Shown here in pieces: positions 1 through 4,991 of a stretch of 5,697 nt of DNA. The stretch covers positions 1 to 5,697 of the forward strand of contig CALCWL010000152.1 of NCBI GenBank assembly GCA_937906285.1, given 5' to 3'. This DNA is from an uncultured Rhodanobacter sp. (lineage in GTDB: Bacteria; Pseudomonadota; Gammaproteobacteria; Xanthomonadales; Rhodanobacteraceae). Every line of letters starts with the position of its first letter. The stretch's first letter is position 1. Both the position numbers and the translations under genes were made by a program. The notes below the pieces were generated by a model that worked only from the letters and a program-made list of their open reading frames with translations, ran no database searches and was not told the DNA's origin.

Positions 1-664
1 CGAAGAACAGCGCGCTGGTGACCGAGGCGCGCAGGCTCATCTTCTTGTGGATCTCCTGCGCCTTGAAGCCGGCCGTGTCGGTCGGCACCACGAAGCCCTG
101 GATGCCGTCGTCGGTCTGCGCCCAGACGATCGCGATGTGCGCCAGGTTGCCGTTGGTGATCCACATCTTGGCGCCGTTGATGACCCAGTCGCCGCCATCC
201 TTCTTCGCGTTGGTCTTCATGTTGGCCGGGTCGGAACCGCCGTGCGGCTCGGTCAGGCCGAAGCAGCCGATCACCTCGCCGGCGGACATCCGCGGCAGAT
301 ACTGCTGCTTCTGCTCCTCGCTGCCGTAGGCGAAGATCGGGTACATGCACAGCGAGCTCTGCACCGAGGCGAAGCTGCGCAGGCCCGAATCGCCGCGCTC
401 CAGCTCCTGGCAGATCAGGCCGTAGCTGACGCCGCTCATGCCGCCGCCGCCGTACTGCTCGGGGATCGTCGCGCCGAGCAAGCCGAGGCCGGCGATCTCC
501 GGGATCAGCTCCTTCGGGAAGCGGGCCTGGTCGAAGCAGTCGCCGATGATCGGCAGCACCCGCTCGTCGACGAAGCGGCCCACGGAATCCTGCACCATGC
601 GTTCCTCGTCGCTGAGCAGCGCGCGGACATCGTACAGATCGAGCGGATTCAGACGCACAGCCAT
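1..664 (-). CDS. gcdH: Glutaryl-CoA dehydrogenase, N-terminal part (cut by left window edge)
   Basis: This is a FAD-dependent acyl-CoA dehydrogenase that converts glutaryl-CoA to crotonyl-CoA and CO2 in lysine/tryptophan (and glutarate) breakdown, in the cytoplasm. Seen: 221 codons from ATG 662-664, with a GGAG Shine-Dalgarno at 670-673 five bases upstream. The segment around residues 92-105 (GDSGLRSFASVQSS) matches the glutaryl-CoA dehydrogenase substrate pocket; R96 and S100 align with Arg94 and Ser98 of human GCDH, which contact the glutaryl carboxylate. The FAD-binding stretch GCFGLTEPHGGSDP is at 133-146, WITN at 168-171, and KMSLRASVTS at 208-217 is also typical of this subfamily. The family is about 390 residues, so roughly 170 C-terminal residues, including the catalytic Glu, lie outside the window. 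A generic acyl-CoA dehydrogenase is much less likely given the RS..SVQSS motif. The gene is divergent from the EamA gene, with a 141-bp gap. Confidence 0.93.
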   Translation of the reverse strand, partial: MAVRLNPLDLYDVRALLSDEERMVQDSVGRFVDERVLPIIGDCFDQARFPKELIPEIAGLGLLGATIPEQYGGGGMSGVSYGLICQELERGDSGLRSFASVQSSLCMYPIFAYGSEEQKQQYLPRMSAGEVIGCFGLTEPHGGSDPANMKTNAKKDGGDWVINGAKMWITNGNLAHIAIVWAQTDDGIQGFVVPTDTAGFKAQEIHKKMSLRASVTSALFF

Positions 665-697
665 GGAAGCTCCGGAGCCAAGCATGTAAAAGCCGGT

Positions 698-703
698 ATT
701 GTA
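698..703 (-). promoter_or_regulatory. Candidate sigma70 -10 box for gcdH
   Basis: Read on the minus strand the hexamer is TACAAT, five of six matches to TATAAT. It is followed by a short leader that would start near 691 and run about 26 nt to the gcdH ATG, passing through the GGAG ribosome-binding site. The region 17 bases upstream (CTGTGC) matches the -35 consensus poorly, so the call rests on the -10 and its placement. I see no equally convincing promoter for the divergent EamA gene. Confidence 0.45.
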
Positions 704-805
704 GCGCGACCCATGCGCCAGCACAGGGCCGGCGCTCCCGACGCGCGCGTATGGAGTGCACCCGCCCCAACCCGGCTCTCTGCTGCAGATCTGCCCCGGA
801 AATCC

Positions 806-1681
806 ATGTTCAAAGGTGTCTTGCTCGGCTTCATGGCCTTTGCCGCCTACGCCATCAGCGACGCGTTCGTGAAGTCGCTGCGCGGCTCGCTGCCGGCCTA
901 CGAGGCTGTGTTCTTCGGCGCTGCGCTGGGGCTGACCGCGCTGCCGTTCATCAAGGGCGCCGACGATCGCTGGCTCGCGGTGGTGCGAGCGCAGCGCCCG
1001 GGCCTGTGGCTGGTGCGCGCGCTCGCCAGCGCGGTGGGCAGCATCGCGGCCGTGGTGGCGTTCACCGCGCTGCCGATGGCCGAGGCGTTCGCGCTGATCT
1101 TCCTGCTGCCGATCTTCGTCACCATCCTGTCGGTGCTGGTGCTGAGGGAGCACGTGGGCTGGCGTCGCTGGTCGGCCGTGGTGGCCGGCTTCGTCGGCGT
1201 GCTGGTGGTGCTGCGGCCGGGCTTTCGGGTGCTGGGCATCGGCCACCTGGCAGCGATCGTGTGCGGGCTTTCCGGCGCCGTCTCGATGATCGCGCTGCGC
1301 ATGGCCGGCCCTCACGAAAAGCGCCTCACCCTGTACGGCGCCGGCGTGGTCGGCTCGATGCTGTTCTCCGGAGTACTGATGCTGGCCGATTTCCGCTGGC
1401 CGGACCTCGCCCAGTGGGGCCGGCTGCTGGGCTACGGCCTGCTCGCCGCGCTGGCCTCGGTGCTGCTGATGCTGGCCACGCAGAAGGCGCCAGCCAACCA
1501 CGTCGCGCCGACCCAGTACAGCCAGATGCTATGGGCCGTGCTGCTCGGCTACGTGGTGTTCCACGATCGGCTGGACTGGCCGATGGCCATCGGCATCGCG
1601 ATCATCCTCGGCGCCGGCTTGTTCACTTTCGTGCGCGAGGAACAGGTGACGCGCTGGCGGAAGCGCGTCCGGATGATCTGA
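806..1681 (+). CDS. EamA/DMT-superfamily 10-TM transporter
   Basis: This is a predicted inner-membrane permease of the drug/metabolite transporter superfamily; the substrate cannot be read from sequence. Seen: 291 residues, almost entirely hydrophobic segments separated by short polar loops, in two halves (about 3-137 and 147-277), as expected for a tandem EamA protein with ten helices. The first half closes with FTALPMAEAFALIFLLPIF (86-104) and LREHVGWRRW..VAGFVGVLVVLRPG (113-139), both typical of the family. The tail (residues 277-291) is strongly basic, suggesting a cytoplasmic C-terminus. The frame is open far upstream, but that part is the antisense shadow of gcdH. ATG 806 was chosen because hydrophobic sequence begins there; its ribosome-binding site is weak (GGAAA at 798-802, close to the start). 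The last 59 bases overlap the convergent WYL regulator. Close relatives include exporters and S-adenosylmethionine-type carriers. Confidence 0.9.
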   Translation: MFKGVLLGFMAFAAYAISDAFVKSLRGSLPAYEAVFFGAALGLTALPFIKGADDRWLAVVRAQRPGLWLVRALASAVGSIAAVVAFTALPMAEAFALIFLLPIFVTILSVLVLREHVGWRRWSAVVAGFVGVLVVLRPGFRVLGIGHLAAIVCGLSGAVSMIALRMAGPHEKRLTLYGAGVVGSMLFSGVLMLADFRWPDLAQWGRLLGYGLLAALASVLLMLATQKAPANHVAPTQYSQMLWAVLLGYVVFHDRLDWPMAIGIAIILGAGLFTFVREEQVTRWRKRVRMI

Positions 1682-2624
1682 CCAGCTTCTGCAGGCGCAC
1701 GGCACAGCGCGCCAGCTCGGCACGCAAGGCCGATGGGGTGCGGACCTCGAAATCGAACGGCAGCGCGGCGAGCTGGCGGGCAAACCAGGCCAGGTCGTCG
1801 GCGCTGCTGCGCAACAACACGCCGCCATCCAGCGGCTCCAGCAGGCCGAAGCCCAGCGAGAACGCACGCCGTGCGGTCGGCAGGTCCGCATGCAGCAACA
1901 CCTCGATGTCGCGGCCGCGCGGCATGCCGGCGATACCCCGCACCAGGTGCTCCAGGGCGTCGAAATCGGCGGGACGTTCGAAATGCCGATCCAGCAGAAG
2001 CACCCTGCCCATCCGGTCCAGCCGGAACGAGCGCAGCCCGTGGCGCAGCCGGCACATGCCCAGCGCGTACCAGGCACCGCCGCGCCAGGCCAGGCCGTAC
2101 GGATCGAATTCGCGCTCGGTGTGGCTGCCCTGGGCCGAGTCGTAGCTCATGCGCACCCGCTGCTGTGCCTGTGCGGCGGTGGTCAGTGCGATCAGCGCGG
2201 CGTTGCTGGTCGGCGTGGTCGTGGCGGGCAGCAGATCAACCTTGACCGTATCGGCGATCGCGCGCACCTGGCGCTTCAGGCCATCGGGCATCACCCGCGC
2301 GAGTTTCGCCTGGGCGCTTTCCACTGCCGGCGCCGCCTCGGCCAGGCCCAGCCCGCGCGCTGCGACCATGCCCACCGACAGCGCCACCGCCTCGTCGTTG
2401 GTGAACATCATCGGCGGCAGCCTGAAGCCGGCGACCAGCATGTAGGCGCCGTGGCGGCCGCGCTCGGCGGTGAGCGGAATGCCGAGGTCTTCCAGCATCA
2501 CGATGTAGCGCCGCAGCGTGCGCACGTCGACGCCGACCCGGCGCGCCAGTTCTGGGCCGCTCATGCGGCCGTGGCTCTGCAGCAGGTCGAGCACCGCCAG
2601 CACGCGGGTGGTGGGTTTGGCCAT
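1623..2624 (-). CDS. WYL-domain (YafY-like) transcriptional regulator
   Basis: This is a cytoplasmic DNA-binding regulator with a ligand-sensing WYL domain. Seen: 333 residues. Residues 5-60 form a DeoR/HTH_11-type winged helix (TRVLAVLDLLQSHGRMSGPELARRVGVDVRTLRRYI), with G59-A60-Y61 in the wing. A helical linker spans about 70-130. The WYL domain covers about 142-222, with W185-Y186-A187-L188 and the conserved FRLDRM at 200-205. A WCX-type C-terminal extension runs from about 238 to 316. The final 17 residues (317-333, Ser/Ala/Arg-rich) lie past the family's normal end and are written antisense to the 3' end of the EamA gene. Start ATG 2622-2624 fits the family N-terminus, but no Shine-Dalgarno is visible. 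It is divergent from the NIPSNAP-LysE pair across 95 bp containing two palindromes, so autoregulation plus control of that pair is likely (inference). The ligand is unknown. Confidence 0.92.
   Translation of the reverse strand: MAKPTTRVLAVLDLLQSHGRMSGPELARRVGVDVRTLRRYIVMLEDLGIPLTAERGRHGAYMLVAGFRLPPMMFTNDEAVALSVGMVAARGLGLAEAAPAVESAQAKLARVMPDGLKRQVRAIADTVKVDLLPATTTPTSNAALIALTTAAQAQQRVRMSYDSAQGSHTEREFDPYGLAWRGGAWYALGMCRLRHGLRSFRLDRMGRVLLLDRHFERPADFDALEHLVRGIAGMPRGRDIEVLLHADLPTARRAFSLGFGLLEPLDGGVLLRSSADDLAWFARQLAALPFDFEVRTPSALRAELARCAVRLQKLVRSSGRASASASPVPRARK
1648..1669. repeat. 8-bp perfect hairpin inside the convergent gene overlap
   Basis: GACGCGCT (1648-1655) is followed by a 6-base loop and the exact reverse complement AGCGCGTC (1662-1669). 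It lies within the coding ends of both the EamA gene and the opposing WYL regulator. No T-tract follows on either strand, so it is not a standard intrinsic terminator. It may still stabilise the 3' ends of both transcripts or slow convergent polymerases. Arg/Trp-rich coding constraint in a GC-rich genome is the alternative explanation. Confidence 0.45.
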
Positions 2625-2646
2625 GGCGGCGATGGTAGCGACAAAT

Positions 2647-2665
2647 CAGGGCGATTATTGCCCTG
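2647..2665. promoter_or_regulatory. Operator-like 19-bp quasi-palindrome, CAGGGC-N7-GCCCTG
   Basis: The two 6-base arms are exact reverse complements, and the inner ATTAT is also symmetric, so eight of nine position pairs around the centre (2656) are complementary; only G2653/T2659 break the symmetry. It lies 22 bp from the WYL regulator ATG and 54 bp from the NIPSNAP ATG, and is the AT-containing heart of the divergent intergenic region. A dimeric winged-helix regulator encoded alongside is the natural candidate to bind it. Binding is inferred, not shown. Confidence 0.55.
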
Positions 2666-2674
2666 TATGTGTTT

Positions 2675-2693
2675 TAGCGTAGGTCCTGCGCTA
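2675..2693. promoter_or_regulatory. Second 19-bp quasi-palindrome, TAGCG-N9-CGCTA
   Basis: The outer arms TAGCG and CGCTA pair exactly, and the inner AGGTCCT is also symmetric, giving eight of nine complementary pairs around the centre at 2684; T2680/G2688 is the one break and could wobble in RNA. It sits 26 bp before the NIPSNAP ATG, so it could be a second protein-binding site or a leader hairpin. Its sequence differs from the site at 2647-2665, so the two may not share a binding protein. Centre-to-centre distance is 28 bp. Confidence 0.4.
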
Positions 2694-2719
2694 CCCGGCG
2701 CTCTGGCCAGGGATACCCC

Positions 2720-3580
2720 ATGAACCCCTTCAAACGACTGTTGTCCGGCATCGTCGCGAGCATCGCGCTCGGCACCGCCATGCCGGTACCTGCCCGACCC
2801 GCCAACGAGGCCCCCACGATGGAAAGCGTGCAGCACCTCCGGAATTACCAGGTCGTCGAATTTCGCCGCTACGTCACCGCGGACGGCGAGCTGGCGCACT
2901 TCGTCAAATACTTCGACGCGTATTTTCCCGAAGCCTTCGAGCAGCTCGGCGCGATGGTGTTCGGCCAGTTCACCGAGCGCGGGCATACGAACCGTTTCAC
3001 CTGGCTGCGCGGCTTCCATGACATCAACGCGCGGCCGATCGTCAACGCGGCGTTCTATTACGGGCCGCTGTGGAAGGAGCACCGCATCAAGGTCAACGCG
3101 ATCCTGCCGGACAGCGACAACGTGATGCTGCTGCGTCCGCTGCATGCCGACCGGGGTGTCAGCGTGCTGCCGGCAGTGGACCCGGTGACCGAGGGAGAGG
3201 GCGCGCAGGGCATCGTTGTCGCGCAGATCTTCACGGTGAAAAAAGGCAGCGAGGAAGCCTTCGCGAAAGAGGCAGAAGCCGCGTTCGCCGGCTACCGCGT
3301 CGAAGGCGTGCACGCGGCCGGCGTGCTGGTGTCGCTGGACGTGCCGAACAACTTCCCGCAGTTGCCGATACGCACGGACGGGCCGTTCCTGGTGTGGCTC
3401 GGGGTGGTCCGCGACAACGCCACGCTGGATGAGCGACTTGCGCCACGATTGGCCGCCGCGGAACAGGCGCTCGCCGCCGGCGGCCTGCTGCGCGGCACGC
3501 CGGAACGCGTGGTGATGGACCCGACTCCGCGCTCGCGTCTGCGCTGGCTGCCCGACACCGATGGCGGGGCTGTGCCATGA
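2720..3580 (+). CDS. NIPSNAP-family protein with predicted signal peptide
   Basis: The product belongs to the NIPSNAP family (ferredoxin-like dimeric alpha/beta barrel fold); its biochemical role is unknown. Seen: 286 residues. Residues 44-140 form a recognisable NIPSNAP domain: VVEFRRYVTADGELAHF, then a helix, then FGQFTERGHTNRFTWLRGF, and PLWKEHR with the family's Trp near 118. Residues 163-270 look like a second barrel-type half (VVAQIFTVKKGSEEAF...FLVWLGVVRD). Residues 1-25 resemble a Sec signal peptide: K5/R6, a hydrophobic stretch at about 7-20, and possible cleavage after Ala20 or Ala25. No lipobox is present. Start ATG 2720 has AGGGA at 2709-2713, six bases upstream. A second in-frame ATG (2819) with its own GAGG would give a 253-residue form without the signal. 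The stop overlaps the LysE start (ATGA), so the two genes are probably co-transcribed and translationally coupled. Confidence 0.82.
   Translation: MNPFKRLLSGIVASIALGTAMPVPARPANEAPTMESVQHLRNYQVVEFRRYVTADGELAHFVKYFDAYFPEAFEQLGAMVFGQFTERGHTNRFTWLRGFHDINARPIVNAAFYYGPLWKEHRIKVNAILPDSDNVMLLRPLHADRGVSVLPAVDPVTEGEGAQGIVVAQIFTVKKGSEEAFAKEAEAAFAGYRVEGVHAAGVLVSLDVPNNFPQLPIRTDGPFLVWLGVVRDNATLDERLAPRLAAAEQALAAGGLLRGTPERVVMDPTPRSRLRWLPDTDGGAVP
2807..2821 (+). promoter_or_regulatory. Internal ribosome-binding site and alternative start in the NIPSNAP gene
   Basis: GAGG at 2807-2810 precedes an in-frame ATG at 2819-2821 by eight bases. Starting here removes 33 residues including the whole predicted signal peptide, leaving the NIPSNAP domain intact (first residues MESVQHLRNY). 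Either this is the true start of a cytoplasmic protein, or it makes a second isoform, or it is coincidental. The upstream start has an equally good Shine-Dalgarno and a convincing signal-like segment, so I kept 2720 as primary. Confidence 0.35.
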
Positions 3581-4212
3581 ACCACTACGAGCAGCTCTGG
3601 CTGTTCTTCGCCCTGGTCTTCGGCATCATCGTGCTGCCCGGACTGGACATGGCTTTCGTGCTGGGCAGCACCCTGGCCGGGGGACGCACCCGCGGCCTCG
3701 CCGCCGTGGCCGGCATCATCGCCGGCGGCGTCTGCCATGTCGTGATGACGGCGCTGGGCATCAGCGTGCTGATCAAGCTGATACCCGGCGCGTTCGGCGC
3801 GCTGCTGCTGGCTGGCGCGCTGTACATCGCCTGGATCGGCATCTCGCTGGTGCGCAGCGAATCCGCGTTCGGCCTGCAGCCGGATACCCGATCGCGCTCG
3901 CGCGCCACGACCTTCCGCCAGGGCATGCTGACCTGTCTGCTCAACCCCAAGGCCTACCTGTTCATGCTCGCCGTGTTTCCGCAGTTCCTGCGCCCGGAAC
4001 ACGGCCCATTATGGATGCAGGCCGCGGTGATGTGGCTGATCATCGCGTTCAACCAGCTGTGCGTCTACGGCGGCGTGGCACTGCTGGGCGACCGCGTGCG
4101 GCAGTGGCTGCGCGGCAGTCCGGTTGCCGGCATGCTGGCGACGCGCTGCGTGGGTGCCACGCTGATCGCAGCGGCGGCGTTGACGGGCTTCGAAGGCTGG
4201 CGGGGAATGTGA
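3577..4212 (+). CDS. LysE/RhtB-family amino-acid or metabolite exporter
   Basis: This is a predicted inner-membrane exporter of the LysE translocator family, which typically expels amino acids or derivatives; the substrate here is not determinable. Seen: 211 residues, the usual family length, with about six hydrophobic segments (roughly 7-29, 39-61, 63-92, 114-138, 147-171, 187-205). Family signatures are LPGLDMAFVLGSTLAGGRTRGL (20-41), where the common PGP reads PGL, and FRQGMLTCLLNPKAYLFMLAVFPQF (113-137) with the conserved NPK. An internal polar loop (about 94-112) is rich in Arg/Ser. The ATG overlaps the NIPSNAP stop codon by four bases (ATGA), and a GGGG lies about seven bases upstream within the NIPSNAP end, consistent with coupled translation. 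The gene is followed by a hairpin between convergent genes. Confidence 0.92.
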   Translation: MNHYEQLWLFFALVFGIIVLPGLDMAFVLGSTLAGGRTRGLAAVAGIIAGGVCHVVMTALGISVLIKLIPGAFGALLLAGALYIAWIGISLVRSESAFGLQPDTRSRSRATTFRQGMLTCLLNPKAYLFMLAVFPQFLRPEHGPLWMQAAVMWLIIAFNQLCVYGGVALLGDRVRQWLRGSPVAGMLATRCVGATLIAAAALTGFEGWRGM

Positions 4213-4249
4213 CTGTCAGTCGATCATGGCGCCGGTCGTTCCAGCCTGC

Positions 4250-4277
4250 GGGCCGCCGCACTTCCATGCGACGGCCC
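4250..4277. terminator. GC-rich hairpin between convergent genes, probable bidirectional terminator
   Basis: Arms GGGCCGCCGCA (4250-4260) and TGCGACGGCCC (4267-4277) enclose a 6-base loop. Ten of eleven pairs are Watson-Crick; the eleventh (C4256/A4271) is a mismatch in the plus-strand RNA but a G-U wobble in the minus-strand RNA, so the stem is complete in the transcript of the lipoprotein gene, whose stop is seven bases away. It lies 38 bp after the LysE stop. No clear T-run follows in either direction, so it could act through Rho or as an RNA 3'-end protector. Confidence 0.55.
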
Positions 4278-4283
4278 TCCGGT

Positions 4284-4859
4284 TCAGAGCTGGCCCACCT
4301 GGGTATAGTCGGACTTCACCACCTTGCCGTCGGCGCCCACCTCGACGATCAGGCTGTTGCGCTGCGATTTGAAACCCTTGGTCTCGCCAAACACGTATTC
4401 CATGTTGCGATTGCCCTTGGTCGATGACACCGGGTAAATGGCCTCGCCACTGGGATGTCCCAACAAGGCCACGACGGCCTCCGCGGACATGCCCGGCTTG
4501 ATGGTTTTCGCCTTGTCCACGTCAAAATACGTGTTGTCCTGCTTGAACGAACTGGAATAGCCCTTCTCGACCAGGACACCATCCTTGAACACCAGAGCCA
4601 GCGACCTCGCCGGCGTCACGCCGGGAAATACGGCCTTGCCGCCGACCTTGGCATATGCATAGGTATCCATGTTCAAGGTTTCGCCATTGACCACCTTGGT
4701 ACTCTTTAGGTTCGGTTTGCCGAGAGACGCGAGCACACTGTCTTGCGTGCTGGTGCCAACGACCAGTTGATCATCGGAAGGCTTGACGAAGTTGACGCCG
4801 GCCGCGCAGCCAGCCAACAGCAGCACGACGGCCATGGCCGCATGGTTCGCAATACGCAT
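4284..4859 (-). CDS. Lipoprotein with two BamE/SmpA-like repeats
   Basis: This is a predicted envelope lipoprotein of 191 residues; function unknown. Seen: signal peptide MRIANHAAMAVVLLLAGC with lipobox LAGC and lipidated Cys18. Residues +2 and +3 are Ala, so the Lol rule favours the outer membrane. The mature part appears to hold two related units. Unit 1 (about 28-102) contains VGTSTQDSVLASLGKPN and then LALVFKDGVLVEKGY. Unit 2 (about 118-187) contains IKPGMSAEAVVALLGHPS and then LIVEVGADGKVVKSDY. The helix followed by L-G-x-P and a beta strand ending in DG is typical of SmpA/OmlA (BamE) domains. BLIP, a beta-lactamase inhibitor with a tandem repeat of a similar fold, is an alternative comparison. 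Start ATG 4857-4859 was chosen over an upstream ATG at 4896-4898 because of its strong AGGGGG and direct signal peptide. GC is visibly lower than in neighbouring genes. Confidence 0.82.
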   Translation of the reverse strand: MRIANHAAMAVVLLLAGCAAGVNFVKPSDDQLVVGTSTQDSVLASLGKPNLKSTKVVNGETLNMDTYAYAKVGGKAVFPGVTPARSLALVFKDGVLVEKGYSSSFKQDNTYFDVDKAKTIKPGMSAEAVVALLGHPSGEAIYPVSSTKGNRNMEYVFGETKGFKSQRNSLIVEVGADGKVVKSDYTQVGQL

Positions 4860-4863
4860 GATT

Positions 4864-4869
4864 CCCCCT
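4864..4869 (-). promoter_or_regulatory. Strong Shine-Dalgarno that fixes the lipoprotein start
   Basis: On the minus strand AGGGGG stands four bases before the ATG at 4857-4859. The longer reading frame begins at 4898 and would add 13 polar residues before the signal peptide, which would spoil the lipoprotein N-terminus. The site therefore decides for the shorter protein. Confidence 0.75.
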
Positions 4870-4915
4870 GGATGGTATTCGGTTTGCCTCTGCATCAACT
4901 GACGCCAGGCAATTC

Positions 4916-4924
4916 ACCCTAGCA
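4916..4924 (-). promoter_or_regulatory. Possible extended -10 for the lipoprotein gene
   Basis: The minus strand reads TGC then TAGGGT, an extended -10 pattern with only the core T, A and final T matching consensus. It would place the transcription start near 4909 with a leader of about 50 nt. No recognisable -35 lies 16-18 bases upstream, so this is a weak suggestion only. Confidence 0.22.
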
Positions 4925-4925
4925 T

Positions 4926-4968
4926 CCGGGTCACGCAAGTTTTTGCGAAATTCCGACACCGAACCCGG
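4926..4968. repeat. Nested inverted repeats between the nucleotidase and lipoprotein genes
   Basis: The outer arms CCGGGT (4926-4931) and ACCCGG (4963-4968) are exact reverse complements. Inside them CGCAA (4934-4938) and TTGCG (4943-4947) form a second short hairpin with a 4-base loop. The block starts 23 bases beyond the nucleotidase stop in the direction of that gene, so it could contribute to its termination; the inner repeat could equally be a protein-binding site just upstream of the lipoprotein promoter region. Arms are short and the outer loop is long, so chance is possible. Confidence 0.28.
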
Positions 4969-4991
4969 GCAAAGACTTGGTCAGAGCATCC

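Noticed and set aside
47..805. Long plus-strand open frame upstream of and in frame with the EamA gene, which would give a 544-residue protein
   Set aside because: This part is antisense to gcdH, whose translation matches a known enzyme throughout. The upstream peptide is Ala/Arg/Val-rich without family features; the open frame is a by-product of high GC.
649..834. 61-codon minus-strand open frame in the gcdH/EamA divergent gap, possible leader peptide
   Set aside because: It overlaps both gene starts, lacks a Shine-Dalgarno and would begin inside the EamA coding region.
751..2145. 464-codon plus-strand open frame across the EamA gene and the 3' half of the regulator gene
   Set aside because: It is out of frame with EamA and antisense to the WYL regulator, with an Arg/Ala/Gly-rich composition typical of GC-rich shadow frames.
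1890..2723. 277-codon plus-strand open frame opposite the WYL regulator
   Set aside because: Antisense shadow of a well-supported regulator; His/Gln/Ala-rich translation with no recognisable domain.
2561..3313. 250-codon minus-strand open frame opposite the NIPSNAP gene
   Set aside because: Antisense to a recognisable NIPSNAP domain, and it would also run through the regulator start and the palindromes. No family resemblance.
3561..4427. 288-codon plus-strand open frame overlapping the LysE gene and the lipoprotein 3' end
   Set aside because: Frame-shifted shadow of LysE; Arg-rich translation and it crosses the intergenic hairpin.
4455..4709. 84-codon plus-strand open frame opposite the lipoprotein gene
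   Set aside because: Antisense shadow; no domain, no convincing ribosome-binding site.
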